A stretch of DNA of 64,000 bases, taken from positions 186,001 to 250,000 of the forward strand of contig NZ_JAFCJS010000004.1 of NCBI RefSeq assembly GCF_018130825.1, given 5' to 3'. Both the position numbers and the translations under genes were made by a program. Origin of the DNA: Bradyrhizobium liaoningense (lineage in GTDB: Bacteria; Pseudomonadota; Alphaproteobacteria; Rhizobiales; Xanthobacteraceae). Of the stretch, positions 1-8,112 are shown piece by piece; position 1 is the first letter of the stretch; every line of letters begins with the position of its first letter. The notes beneath the pieces are model-generated. The model worked only from the letters and a program-made list of their open reading frames with translations. It was not told the DNA's origin and searched no databases.

Positions 1-290
1 ATCTTGTCGGAGAGCGACAGATGGGCTTCGAAGAACTTTGGTTCGTAGACGGTCTTGAAGACGGCGGGGAAGCTCGGGCCGAGGGTTACAGCCAGCATCG
101 CGTGGGCGAGCGAGGCGACGGCGACGAAGATGGCGACGCCGGGGTCGCCGACGAGGTCGTGATTGCCGACGAGCTTGAGCAGGAAGGCGGCGGTCGCGAA
201 GGTCGGGAAGCTCTGCAGCGTCGCGGTCAGCGCGAGGCCTTCGAGCGCGTTATGCAGGCGGGACTTTCTCGCGGCGGCGATGGCGGCCAT
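1..290 (-). CDS. Hypothetical membrane protein, cut by window edge
   Basis: The reading frame starts at an ATG whose complement is at 288-290 and is open to the window edge, so only the N-terminal 96 residues are visible. It begins MAAIAAARKSRLHNALEG and has two hydrophobic stretches (about residues 18-42 and 52-74), so it is probably an integral membrane protein. A GGAGACG ribosome-binding site precedes the ATG by a few bases, which supports this start. I do not recognise the family and the C-terminus is missing. Confidence 0.6.
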   Translation of the reverse strand, partial: MAAIAAARKSRLHNALEGLALTATLQSFPTFATAAFLLKLVGNHDLVGDPGVAIFVAVASLAHAMLAVTLGPSFPAVFKTVYEPKFFEAHLSLSDK

Positions 291-402
291 GGCACGTCTC
301 CCTGATGACATGGGGATGACGATAGCGACGATGCCGGAGGGGTGATGTGAGATGGGTCACGCCCTGCCGGGCCCCTCTGCGGCCGCGGACAAATGAATGG
401 CG

Positions 403-582
403 TCAGAGCTGGCGGAAGAAGACGAGGTAGATCGCCAAGCCGACCGTCGAGAACGACAGCAGAACGCCAAGCCAATTGTATTTGACGCCCCGCGAGTGGA
501 ACGCGTTTCTCATGAAGCGAACGAGGAAACACAGGAACAGAATTGCGAGGACAAGGCCCCACAAGAACTTCCCGACGTCCAT
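403..582 (-). CDS. Small two-helix membrane protein, 59 aa
   Basis: This 59-residue frame begins MDVGKFLWGLVLAIL, directly after a GAGGGGACC ribosome-binding site. Two hydrophobic helices (about residues 5-22 and 38-56) flank a short basic loop containing RFMRNAFHSRGVKYN. It resembles the small inner-membrane proteins common in Bradyrhizobium genomes whose role is unknown. The good ribosome-binding site and coherent two-helix layout argue that it is real. No function is assigned. Confidence 0.55.
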   Translation of the reverse strand: MDVGKFLWGLVLAILFLCFLVRFMRNAFHSRGVKYNWLGVLLSFSTVGLAIYLVFFRQL

Positions 583-679
583 GGTCCCCTCGCTCGACTC
601 AACCCCAGCGTTTGCAGCTGGAACTTACCATCGGGGCATGCCGGACAGAAGACGGTGAGGCACGGGGTTTTCCGTGCCT

Positions 680-916
680 CTACAGCTTCCCCTGGCCGTT
701 CACCTGGCCCTGCTGTTGCCGCTGCCTCTCCTGTTCCTTGGCGTGGTGCCTGCCGTAGAGACAGCCGGCGGCGGCGCCGAGGACGCCGTGATGGCCGGCA
801 TAGTGGCCGGCGACACCGCCGACGACGGCGCCCTTGATGCAGCCCTTGGCGTTGGCGGTGGAGCTGGCGCCGAGCATGAGGAGCGCGGCAGCCACGGTAA
901 AAAGCGGGACTTTCAT
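680..916 (-). CDS. Small exported glycine-rich protein, 78 aa
   Basis: The protein begins MKVPLFTVAAALLMLGASSTANA, a clear Sec signal peptide with a likely AxA cleavage near residue 23. The mature part has a glycine-zipper-like stretch (about residues 25-55, with GxxxG spacing and two Cys) and a Gln/Arg-rich C-terminus. Glycine-zipper exported proteins often associate with the envelope. An upstream extension in the same frame exists, but the signal peptide fixes the start at 916. Function unknown. Confidence 0.6.
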   Translation of the reverse strand: MKVPLFTVAAALLMLGASSTANAKGCIKGAVVGGVAGHYAGHHGVLGAAAGCLYGRHHAKEQERQRQQQGQVNGQGKL

Positions 917-1214
917 GGATCGATGTCTCCGGATGCGATGTCCTGACATCAACGGGTGTGAACGGATCCAGGTTCCCTTGCGTGAAACCCTGCAGGACGC
1001 GCCGGCCGATATGCACGCGGCGTCATCGCTGGGAACGCGAAGGCCGCTCGTTTCTTGCAGGCAAACAGGCACGCAACCCGCAATTGCCCCCCCATGAACC
1101 GGGCATTGCGCCCGCACGTCATAGTCTGCGATCACCCCTGTGTTCTTGCGGATTGAAGCACGCGCGGGCTGCGCGATAGCGTTCGCGGGTCATGGGCAAT
1201 GAGGGCGGCGCGGC
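917..1214. other. Intergenic region, no gene seen
   Basis: Divergent intergenic stretch between the exported glycine-rich protein (minus) and the SnoaL-like gene (plus). It must carry promoters for both. I see no convincing coding frame, RNA gene or palindrome in it. Confidence 0.4.
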
Positions 1215-1661
1215 ATGACGGTTGAATCGTTGAACAGGCAGCGCGTCGTGCATCTGCTCGATGCCTTCGCACGCGGCGACATCGAGGCCGCGCTGGCGTG
1301 CTGCACCGACGACGTCGACTTCCTCACCCACGCGCCGATCGACGTGCTGCCGCACATGGTGCCACGGCACGGCAAGCAGGAGCTGCGCGATCTCTGGCAG
1401 ACGGTCTGGTCGCGCTATTCGGAAGTTCGCTACAAGGTGCCGCATATCCTCGCCGACGGCGACGAGGTCGCGACCTACATCCAGACCTATTTCAGGAAGC
1501 GCAGCAACGGCCGCATCGTGCAGTTCGACATGGCGGTGTTCTACACCTTCCGCGGCGGGCTGGTGGCGGAGATCCGCGAGATCATCGATTCCTACGATCT
1601 GGTGCAGCAGGTGCTGGAGCGCGAGATCGGGCCGTTGATCACGGGGGCGGGGGTGGATTGA
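1215..1661 (+). CDS. SnoaL-like / NTF2-fold protein
   Basis: This 148-residue protein has the layout of the SnoaL-like NTF2 fold: an N-terminal helix with the pattern VVHLLDAFARGDIEAALA, a D/H-rich strand (TDDVDFLTHAPIDVLPH), a central basic strand and a C-terminal strand ending in EIREIIDSYDL. Such proteins are polyketide-cyclase-like enzymes or small-ligand binders, and the substrate cannot be inferred. A second, diverged copy (2251-2691) shares the PID and DTFDLV/DSYDLV patterns, so the two look like paralogs. Confidence 0.75.
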   Translation: MTVESLNRQRVVHLLDAFARGDIEAALACCTDDVDFLTHAPIDVLPHMVPRHGKQELRDLWQTVWSRYSEVRYKVPHILADGDEVATYIQTYFRKRSNGRIVQFDMAVFYTFRGGLVAEIREIIDSYDLVQQVLEREIGPLITGAGVD

Positions 1662-1669
1662 TTCTTCTC

Positions 1670-1695
1670 CCTCTGCCCGTTCTTACGGGGAGAGG
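1670..1695. repeat. CTCTCCCC-type inverted repeat
   Basis: Imperfect hairpin with arms CCTCTGCCCGT and ACGGGGAGAGG just after the stop of the SnoaL-like gene. It belongs to the same family as the larger elements at 3890, 23208 and 35041, and may also act as a transcript end. Confidence 0.5.
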
Positions 1696-1777
1696 TGAAG
1701 AGGTCCCGTTTGAACCTCCCTCCCCCTCGCCGAGACCCATCCCGGGGCGTTGTGCACGCCGGCTGGGTGATGGGCCG

Positions 1778-2044
1778 ATGAAAGTTGTCTTGCTTGCTGT
1801 TTTGGGGCTGTTCCTGGGGACGCTGGGCGGGGCGGCGCTCGGCATCGGGGCCGGGCTAGCTTTCGTCGAAATCGCGCAAACCTCGAATTTCGAAGGGCAA
1901 AACGGCATGCTGGTGTTCTTCACCTTCATGCCTTTGGGCGCTGCGATCGGCGGAATCGGCGGCGCGGTGCTGTTCGGCCTGCTGGCGCTGCGGGGCGATA
2001 CGATCGCCATCGAGCGGGAACCCGCGGTCCACGGGGATCGGTAG
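1778..2044 (+). CDS. Small two-helix membrane protein, 88 aa
   Basis: The 88-residue frame begins MKVVLLAVLGLFLGTLGGAALG and has two hydrophobic, glycine-rich helices (about residues 3-32 and 44-72) joined by a polar loop containing TSNFEGQNG. The C-terminal tail is charged. The frame is open further upstream, but that part overlaps the SnoaL-like gene and a repeat, so the ATG at 1778 was chosen. It lies between the two SnoaL paralogs. Function unknown. Confidence 0.5.
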   Translation: MKVVLLAVLGLFLGTLGGAALGIGAGLAFVEIAQTSNFEGQNGMLVFFTFMPLGAAIGGIGGAVLFGLLALRGDTIAIEREPAVHGDR

Positions 2045-2250
2045 ACGACCCCGGGGACCGGTAGATTACGGGGCTTTGTTGTAAATCTCACAAAGCACGC
2101 TCAATTGTGCATTGCGAAATTGTGAATTGCGTTTTGGCCGAAATCGGCTATTTCATTCGCATACAAATGAGTTGAGCGCCCCGGGGGCACCTTTACGGTG
2201 CATGGGGTTGTTTTCCGTTTTTTCTGCAAGCCAGCGTCAGGACTGCCCAA

Positions 2251-2691
2251 ATGACAGAGCACAGCCTCTGGCGTTTCTCGCGCGCATTGCACCGTGCGAT
2301 CAACGACCGGCATTTCGAGGATATCGAGGCCCTGATCGACGAGGACGTCGAGTGGGCGCTCTATGGCCCGATCGACATGTTTCCATTCCTCGGCGCGCGG
2401 CAGGGCAAGGACGCCGTGCTGGACGTCATCCGCCAGCTCGCCGACAATTTCCAGGTCCGCCGCTTCGACCGCGAGAGCATCATGCTGGGCGTGGACTCCG
2501 CCGCCTCGATGCTTCGCTATTCGCTGACGGCGCTTGATTCCAACAAGCCGATTTCCCTTCGCGTCGCTCAGTTCGCCCAGTTCAGGGCGGGCAAGCTCAT
2601 CAGCATGCGGGTGCTGATCGACACCTTCGACCTGGTCGAGCAGGCACTCGGCCGCGCCATTCATCTTCCGAAGATGACCAGCGTCGGCTGA
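2251..2691 (+). CDS. SnoaL-like / NTF2-fold protein, second copy
   Basis: This 146-residue protein is a diverged paralog of the protein at 1215-1661. Shared landmarks are the N-terminal helix (FSRALHRAINDRHFEDIEAL), the acidic turn before WALYGPIDMFPF, and the end of the fold with VLIDTFDLVEQALGRAI. SnoaL-like domains form a cone-shaped barrel that binds small molecules, but substrate and activity are unknown. The 200-bp AT-richer region upstream (about 2080-2250) probably holds its promoter. Confidence 0.75.
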   Translation: MTEHSLWRFSRALHRAINDRHFEDIEALIDEDVEWALYGPIDMFPFLGARQGKDAVLDVIRQLADNFQVRRFDRESIMLGVDSAASMLRYSLTALDSNKPISLRVAQFAQFRAGKLISMRVLIDTFDLVEQALGRAIHLPKMTSVG

Positions 2692-2957
2692 GGGGGACGC
2701 CAACGGGCCCCGCTTTCCGGGACCGGTGACAAGGCGACCGCGACGTCCTGGCCTCCAGCCCCGCCGGATGCCGTCGCAGGCAAGCCGTCATCGGGCGCGC
2801 GCCCTTCGCGCGGCCCGTTGGCTCGCGTCTCCAGGCGTCCAAAGGCGAGTCGCCACAATTTCGCAACGATAGGTGAGCATCCTCGCTGCGGAATGGCGCA
2901 TTGCGGATGGCCGCACTATATTGGCGGCAGCGTGCGCTGGGGTTCGCGGGCAGGACG

Positions 2958-3878
2958 ATGGAATTCTCGACAGGTTTTGGCTGGGCCAGGCTGCCGGTGC
3001 TGGCGGCCGCATTCATCTTGGGATCGGTGCTGACGGTCTCGGCGCAGATCATTCCGCCCTTCTCCCCACCCGCGGCCGCAGTGCCCGACGACGAAGAGGC
3101 CGAGACAGCGGAGGCCCCCAGCGTCAACGATCCCGACATCATGAAGGACATCGACGTCGACAAGCTCGACTGGAGCCAGCTCGCCATCGACGCCGGCACG
3201 CTCAACGACATCATCGCCGCCAAGAAGCGCGCGCAGGCCGCGGCCAGCAGCGGACTGAACTGGTCGTCGAACGCCAATGCCAACGGCTCCTCGGCGGTGA
3301 CGGTGAAGCAGTCGGTGTTCGAATTCTGGGACACGCGGATCGGCGCCGACATGACGGTGGCGAGCGAGCCCAGGACCATGTCCGAGCTGCTGGCCCAGAA
3401 GGCCGCCAATGGCGGCAGCCTGCCGCAATCCTCCGGCAGCGCCTGGGCGACCGCGACCGCGCCGGGCGCGGGGGTGATCTGGGACAAGACCGCGGTGGAG
3501 GCCCGCGTCGATCCCGGCACCGAGCAGAGCAAGATCGGGGCGTCGCTGACCAAGTCGATGCCGCTGTCGGGCGATACGTCGCTGACGCTGCAGAACGGCT
3601 ACAGCGTCAACCAGCAGGGCACCACCGCCGTCCCCGGCATCGGCGGCCACATCACGCGCAACTACGAGACGGATCAGACGGCCAAGGTCACCAACACCGA
3701 CACCGGCACCAGCATCACCGCGGGCCAGATCCTGTCGACCACCGACGACAAATGGCTGCGCAAGCTCGGTGCCGAGCAAAAACTGTTCGACAACGTCACC
3801 GTCTCCGGCTCGGTCGGCGAGACCTCGCAAGGCGCGATCAACAAGAGCGTGACGGCGGGCTTCAAGAAGAGCTGGTGA
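2958..3878 (+). CDS. Exported protein of unknown function, 306 aa
   Basis: The chosen ATG follows an AGGAC ribosome-binding site and opens a signal peptide (about residues 1-30, ending VLTVSAQ). The mature part has a Pro/Asp/Glu-rich linker (residues 35-60) followed by a Ser/Thr/Gly-rich body with alternating hydrophobic residues, which suggests beta structure. The C-terminus (TAGFKKSW) ends in an aromatic residue, as outer-membrane beta-barrels often do, but no family is recognised. It is followed by a composite repeat that may form the transcript end. Confidence 0.65.
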   Translation: MEFSTGFGWARLPVLAAAFILGSVLTVSAQIIPPFSPPAAAVPDDEEAETAEAPSVNDPDIMKDIDVDKLDWSQLAIDAGTLNDIIAAKKRAQAAASSGLNWSSNANANGSSAVTVKQSVFEFWDTRIGADMTVASEPRTMSELLAQKAANGGSLPQSSGSAWATATAPGAGVIWDKTAVEARVDPGTEQSKIGASLTKSMPLSGDTSLTLQNGYSVNQQGTTAVPGIGGHITRNYETDQTAKVTNTDTGTSITAGQILSTTDDKWLRKLGAEQKLFDNVTVSGSVGETSQGAINKSVTAGFKKSW

Positions 3879-3889
3879 GTGTGAGTTCG

Positions 3890-4027
3890 CCTCTCCCCGC
3901 GCGCGGGGAGAGGCCGGAATTTGCGATAGCAAATTCCGGGTGAGGGGGAGTCCCCGCGAGTCCAACTTTCACCGTCCCCGCGGAGACTCCCCCTCACCCC
4001 ACCCTCTCCCCGCAAGCGGGGCGAGGG
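3890..4027. repeat. Composite inverted repeat of nested hairpins
   Basis: Several stem-loops in 138 bp: CCTCTCCCCGC/GCGGGGAGAGG at 3890-3913, an arm pair around CCGGAATTTGC at 3914-3939, a long pairing of 3940-3958 with 3979-3997 (18 of 19 positions), and CCCTCTCCCCGC/GCGGGGCGAGGG at 4003-4027. Smaller copies of the same family occur at 1670, 23208 and 35041. The rest of the 370-bp gap (4028-4249) should hold the promoter of the next gene and shows a CCATACG direct repeat near 4090. Confidence 0.8.
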
Positions 4028-4249
4028 AACGAAGCACCGGCCGAGCCGCGCATTTACCTCGCCGCAGCCGCGTTCACACTCCCCTAACCATACGGAACCA
4101 TACGCCACGTCAAAACCCCCGAATGGTCCCCCCTTGCCGCATCTCGGCCCCTTTGCTGTCAAAATCGGACGCCCTGATGCGAGCTGCCTTACAGACATCG
4201 TCGTGCGGGGGACACTCGCGCTGCGCTCAACGCGAACAGGGGAACAACG

Positions 4250-4669
4250 ATGAACGCCATCCGTCCGGAAAAGATCGAAGCCACCGAGACCGAGACGGTC
4301 GACAACAATCTCGCCGCGGTCTCCGAGGTCGAGGCCGGCATTCGCGATTTCGTCCGCAACGACATCGCCTATCTGCGCCGTCCGGCGTCGACCACCGACG
4401 CGGCGCCGCTCGATCCGAGCGCGGAGGCCACCGTCACCAACGTCAACTCGCTGATCCAGCGCGTCGCCGGCACCTCGCTCGCCGAGATCGAGAATCTGAT
4501 CTCCGAGCTCGAGAGCCTGCGTGACCTGCTGCATGCCGAAGGCCAGCGCGTCCAGCGCGAGATCTCCGGCTACGCCCAGCTCAGCCAGGCCGCGATGAAG
4601 TCGACCCGCATGATCGCCGACAACGTCGCGCAGTGGAAGCGCGCCGCCGACGGCCTGCGCAACAGCTGA
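4250..4669 (+). CDS. Hypothetical cytoplasmic helical protein, 139 aa
   Basis: The protein starts MNAIRPEKIEATETETVDNN and is acidic, without signal peptide or membrane segment. Residues 60-135 are predicted from the heptad-like pattern to be long helices (for example LIQRVAGTSLAEIENLISEL). The ATG follows AGGGGAACAACG, a reasonable ribosome-binding site. A strong terminator hairpin follows directly, so it is probably a monocistronic unit. I do not recognise the family. Confidence 0.65.
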   Translation: MNAIRPEKIEATETETVDNNLAAVSEVEAGIRDFVRNDIAYLRRPASTTDAAPLDPSAEATVTNVNSLIQRVAGTSLAEIENLISELESLRDLLHAEGQRVQREISGYAQLSQAAMKSTRMIADNVAQWKRAADGLRNS

Positions 4670-4692
4670 TCGCTGCCACGACGCATCATTGG

Positions 4693-4726
4693 CCGCCGCG
4701 TTCCCGGAAGGGAGCGCGGCGGTTTT
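4693..4726 (+). terminator. Rho-independent terminator
   Basis: Stem CCGCCGCG (4693-4700) pairs with CGCGGCGG (4715-4722), extended inward by CCC/GGG, followed by TTTTG. It lies 24 bp after the stop of the 139-aa gene. Confidence 0.75.
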
Positions 4727-4787
4727 GATTCATGGGGTGTGCGGGCGTGGAAGCGTGTGTCCGCACACTGTCTCACCAACACAGGTG

Positions 4788-4887
4788 TCATCACCCGCGA
4801 AAGCGGGTGATCCAGTATTCCAGAGACCGCAGTGATTGAGCCGACAGGCCGCGGCGTACTGGATGCCCCGTCTTCGCGGGGCATGAC
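4788..4887. repeat. Extended inverted repeat (TCATCACCCGCG family)
   Basis: The outer arms are hairpins of their own (CACCCGCGAAAGCGGGTG and GCCCCGTCTTCGCGGGGC). They flank an inner inverted pair TCCAGTATTCCAG / GTACTGGA. This is typical of dispersed Bradyrhizobium repeats, and no coding potential is seen. Confidence 0.7.
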
Positions 4888-4973
4888 TGCGGAGGCTTTG
4901 AACCCTCCGCCCATCCCCGGCGACCAATGCCAAGCGCCCGTGCCGCCACGGCCGGGCTCAGGGGACATTCCAG

Positions 4974-5111
4974 ATGGAAAGCATTCGGCCCGACACCACG
5001 GACCCCATACCGCTGCGGCCTGCGCCGAACCAGTTCGGCACGATCATGCTGCGCTTTGTCGGATTGCTGGCGGTTGCGATCGCGGTGCTGGCGTTCGTCT
5101 ATAGCCGCTGA
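4974..5111 (+). CDS. Tiny single-helix membrane protein, 45 aa
   Basis: A 45-residue frame begins MESIRPDTTDPIPLRPAPNQ, with a proline-rich cytoplasmic part, and ends in one hydrophobic helix (about residues 23-43: TIMLRFVGLLAVAIAVLAFV). The layout is that of a small tail-anchored membrane protein. A GGGGACATTCCAG stretch precedes the start. It is convergent with the 48-aa protein at 5147. Real-gene status is likely but not certain. Confidence 0.45.
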   Translation: MESIRPDTTDPIPLRPAPNQFGTIMLRFVGLLAVAIAVLAFVYSR

Positions 5112-5146
5112 GGCGAGGCTGAGGGCCGCGGGACGTTAGCAGACCG

Positions 5147-5293
5147 TTACCGGTCCGCTTCCACGGTCGAGGCTTCCAGGGTGTAGCCACCGTCGGCATA
5201 GCCCTTCACCACCATGCCGGCGACAAGCATCACGGCCAGCGTCGCGGTCGCAAAGATAAATCCAACAAACTTGAGTGCGCCGCGGTCAGCCAT
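5147..5293 (-). CDS. Tiny membrane protein, 48 aa
   Basis: This 48-residue frame begins MADRGALKFVGFIFATATLA and has one hydrophobic helix (about residues 8-30) followed by a polar tail (GYADGGYTLEASTVEADR). A GAGGACC ribosome-binding site sits immediately upstream of the ATG, which strongly supports translation. Function unknown. The 196 bp upstream (5294-5489) contains no gene. Confidence 0.5.
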   Translation of the reverse strand: MADRGALKFVGFIFATATLAVMLVAGMVVKGYADGGYTLEASTVEADR

Positions 5294-5489
5294 GGTCCTC
5301 GTCCCCTGTCCTTTGTCTATTCGTTCAAATAGACAGCGACAGGTTCATAATTGGTTAGCAACTTGATGGTTCCGACAATTGCTTCGCGGTAACCATGTTG
5401 CGCAGGCTTATGGCAGCCGGTCCGAAACGCGTCCATAGCGCGCGGGCAACACTCGCGCACTCATTTGCCCCGTTCATCTTGGAACTGAT

Positions 5490-5969
5490 CTAAGCCGTCT
5501 TTCGCAGCGGCACGAAGGCGCTGGCGGTGATGGAGTAGACCTCCTCGCCGCGCTGGTTGGTGCCGGTGGTGCAGGCCGTCAAAATGCCCCAGCCAGGACG
5601 CGAGGCGGAGGTGCGCTTGTCGATGACGACATTGACGTAACTAACCGTGTCGCCGGCGAGCACCGGCCTGATCCAGCGCAGGTCGCGAAAGCCCGGCGAC
5701 GGGCCCCACACCGCGACCTCCTCGCCGCGCGAGGTGGCCTCGCGCGCCAGGCGTTGGCCATCGGCGACAAGCAGGCTCATGCAGGCCGAGCCGACATGCC
5801 AGCCCGAGGCGGCGAGCCCGCCGAACAGCGAGTTCTTGCCTTCCTCCTCGTCGAGGTGAAAGCGCTGCGGGTCGAACTTCGCGGCGAACGTCTTGATGGA
5901 CTCCGCCGTGAACGTGTAGGCGCCGATCTCGCGGCGCTGTCCGATCGCGATGTCTTCGAAGAACCGCAT
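5490..5969 (-). CDS. MaoC-type hotdog dehydratase, downstream copy
   Basis: The protein (159 aa) has the MaoC/R-hydratase hotdog fold signature: an N-terminal FEDIAIGQRREIGAYTFT strand, the helix with FAAKFDPQRFHLDEE that supplies the Asp/His pair used to hydrate enoyl-CoA, and later strands with the RPVLAGDTV pattern. It begins inside the stop codon of the gene before it (ATGA overlap at 5969-5971), so the two are translationally coupled and may form a heterodimer. The acyl-CoA substrate is not predictable. Confidence 0.85.
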   Translation of the reverse strand: MRFFEDIAIGQRREIGAYTFTAESIKTFAAKFDPQRFHLDEEEGKNSLFGGLAASGWHVGSACMSLLVADGQRLAREATSRGEEVAVWGPSPGFRDLRWIRPVLAGDTVSYVNVVIDKRTSASRPGWGILTACTTGTNQRGEEVYSITASAFVPLRKTA

Positions 5970-6421
5970 CAGACCGCTCCCTCGCGCTGCTTGATCAGGA
6001 TCGGTGAGGTCATCTCGGCGAGCGCCTGACCCGCAGCGTTGCGCGCGGTGCATTTGAACTTGACGATGCCGAGCCCAGGGCGGCTCTTCGAAACCCGCGC
6101 CTCCAGCACGTCGACGTCGAGCGTGAGATCGTCACCCGGCCTGAGCGGCGAGAGCCAGCGCACCTCGTCGACGCCCGGCGAGCCGAGCGAAGCCGCGCGG
6201 GTGATGAAACCGTCGGCCATCATCCGCATCATCAGCGAGCAGAGGTGCCAGCCCGAGCCGGACAGGCCGCGCAGCATGCTCTTCGCAGCGGCATCCTCGT
6301 CGAGGTGCATCGGCTGCGGATCGAACTCGGCGGCGAAGGCCAGGATCTCGTCGCGGGTGACATGGCGCGGGCCGAACGTGCCGAACCGGCCGGGCGGGAA
6401 ATCTTCGAAGGTCAGGGTCAT
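5969..6421 (-). CDS. MaoC-type hotdog dehydratase, upstream copy
   Basis: A 150-residue hotdog protein starting MTLTFEDFPPGRFGTFGPRH. The FAAEFDPQPMHLDEDAA helix carries the Asp/His motif expected of MaoC enoyl-CoA hydratases, and LSPLRPGDDLTLDVDV is the usual entry strand. It is a tandem paralog of the following gene. A longer start 13 codons upstream exists, but MTLTFEDF matches the family start better. Confidence 0.85.
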   Translation of the reverse strand: MTLTFEDFPPGRFGTFGPRHVTRDEILAFAAEFDPQPMHLDEDAAAKSMLRGLSGSGWHLCSLMMRMMADGFITRAASLGSPGVDEVRWLSPLRPGDDLTLDVDVLEARVSKSRPGLGIVKFKCTARNAAGQALAEMTSPILIKQREGAV

Positions 6422-6587
6422 CTTGGGATTGCTAGCGGAAATGACAGATTGTGGCCGCACTTTGCGGCAATCTCAACCCGCCGGCCCGCATGGCTCGTGC
6501 TACATACGGGGGATCGGCCTGATTTGAGTCGGATCAATCCGACGGCCGAAGCCCGATTTGGAGTCCCGGTTTGCCTTGGGGAGAGCA

Positions 6588-6884
6588 ATGTTTTCATTCA
6601 GCGACCTGTTCCAATGGGACCGCTTCATCACGCCGACGATCATCAAGACCTTCTACTGGCTGGTGATCGCGCTGATCTGCCTGTTCGGCCTCTCGGGCAT
6701 CTTCTCAGGGCTGGCTGCGATGGCGATCAGCCCGTTCGGCGGCTTCCTGGTGCTGCTGTCGTCGATCGCGAGCGTCGTGGTCGGGATCGTGTTCTCGCGC
6801 ATCGTCGCGGAGCTGATCCTGATCGTCTTCCGCATCAACGAGCATCTCGGCGCGATCAGGGACCAGGGCGGCGGGATGCGGTGA
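6588..6884 (+). CDS. DUF4282-type membrane protein, 98 aa
   Basis: The protein has two hydrophobic helices (about residues 19-46 and 50-80) and the conserved end FSRIVAELILIVFRINEHL typical of DUF4282 small membrane proteins. The N-terminus is MFSFSDLFQWDRFITPTI, and a GGGAGAGCA ribosome-binding site fixes this ATG rather than an earlier one. It lies divergent from the MaoC genes and convergent with ychF, separated from the latter by a repeat. The role of DUF4282 proteins is unknown. Confidence 0.75.
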   Translation: MFSFSDLFQWDRFITPTIIKTFYWLVIALICLFGLSGIFSGLAAMAISPFGGFLVLLSSIASVVVGIVFSRIVAELILIVFRINEHLGAIRDQGGGMR

Positions 6885-6895
6885 GGACGGAGCAG

Positions 6896-6997
6896 GTGCC
6901 GTAGGGTGGGCAAAGCGAAGCGTGCCCACGTCTTCCGTCGCGATCTTGGATGGATGGTGGGCACGGCGCGATGCGCCTTTGCCCACCCTACGGCACC
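6896..6997. repeat. GGTGCCGTAGGGTGGGC inverted repeat, copy 1
   Basis: Long-arm inverted repeat with both edges reading GGTGCCGTAGGGTGGGCAAAG towards the centre. Related copies lie at 15653 and 27442. It sits between two convergent genes. Confidence 0.8.
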
Positions 6998-7009
6998 GAT
7001 GTTGGTGCC

Positions 7010-8107
7010 TTACGTATTGAACCGGAAATGCATCACGTCGCCGTCGGCGACGACGTATTCCTTGCCTTCGAGGCGGAGCTTGCCGGCATCGCGGGCGCCG
7101 GCTTCGCCGCCGAGCGCGACGTAGTCCTCATACGCGATCGTCTCGGCGCGGATAAAACCCTTCTCGAAGTCGGTGTGGATCACGCCGGCAGCTCCTGGCG
7201 CCTTGGTGCCGCGATGGATGGTCCAGGCGCGCGCCTCCTTCGGGCCCACCGTGAAGTAGGTGATGAGCTGGAGCAGCGAGTAGCCGGCACGGATCAGGCG
7301 GTCGAGGCCGGCTTCTTCGAGGCCCAGCGTCTCCAGGAAGTCGGCGCGCTCTTCGCGCGAGATCGTCGCGATCTCGGATTCGATCTTGGCGGAGATGACG
7401 ACGGCGACCGCGCCTTCCTTCGCCGCCTGCTCCTCGACCGCCTTGGAGAAGGCGTTGCCGGTGGCGGCCGAGCCTTCCTCGACGTTGCAGACATAGAGCA
7501 CGGGCTTGGACGAGAGCAGGCCGAGCATCGAGAAGGTACGCTCCTCCTCGGCCTTGCGCTCGACGAGGCGCGCGGGCTTGCCCTCGCGCAGCAGCACCAG
7601 GGTGCGGTTGACGAGGTCGAGCTGCTCCTTGGCGTCCTTGTCGTTGCCCTTGGCTTTCTTGGTGAGGTTGTCGACGCGCTTCTCGAGGCTGTCGAGGTCG
7701 GCGAGCATCAGCTCGGTCTCGATGGTCTCGATGTCGGCGAGCGGGGCGATCTTGCCCTCGACGTGAGTGATGTCGGAATCCTCAAAGCAGCGCACGACAT
7801 GCGCGATGGCGTCGACCTCGCGGATGTTGGCGAGGAACTGGTTGCCGAGGCCTTCGCCCTTGGAAGCGCCACGCACGAGGCCGGCGATGTCGACGAAGGT
7901 CAGCCGGGTCGGGATGATCTGGCCCGACTTGGCGATCGCCGCGAGCTTGTCGAGCCGCGGATCGGGGACGGCAACCTCGCCGACATTCGGCTCGATGGTG
8001 CAGAACGGATAGTTCGCGGCCTGCGCAGCGGCCGTCTCGGTCAGCGCATTGAACAAGGTCGACTTGCCGACATTGGGCAACCCGACGATCCCGCATTTAA
8101 ATCCCAC
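7010..8107 (-). CDS. ychF: Redox-regulated ATPase YchF
   Basis: YchF/Ola1 is a universally conserved TRAFAC P-loop protein that binds ATP rather than GTP and associates with ribosomes. The P-loop GLPNVGKST is at residues 9-17. A YVCNVEE sequence stands where classical GTPases have NKxD, as expected for YchF. The C-terminal TGS domain ends in [18 protein letters not shown]. The length of 365 aa matches the family. The start is a GTG (GFKCGIVG follows), chosen because YchF proteins begin MGFKCGIVG. It lies 5 bp after pth, and this pairing is common in proteobacteria. Confidence 0.95.
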   Translation of the reverse strand: MGFKCGIVGLPNVGKSTLFNALTETAAAQAANYPFCTIEPNVGEVAVPDPRLDKLAAIAKSGQIIPTRLTFVDIAGLVRGASKGEGLGNQFLANIREVDAIAHVVRCFEDSDITHVEGKIAPLADIETIETELMLADLDSLEKRVDNLTKKAKGNDKDAKEQLDLVNRTLVLLREGKPARLVERKAEEERTFSMLGLLSSKPVLYVCNVEEGSAATGNAFSKAVEEQAAKEGAVAVVISAKIESEIATISREERADFLETLGLEEAGLDRLIRAGYSLLQLITYFTVGPKEARAWTIHRGTKAPGAAGVIHTDFEKGFIRAETIAYEDYVALGGEAGARDAGKLRLEGKEYVVADGDVMHFRFNT

Positions 8108-8112
8108 GAGCG

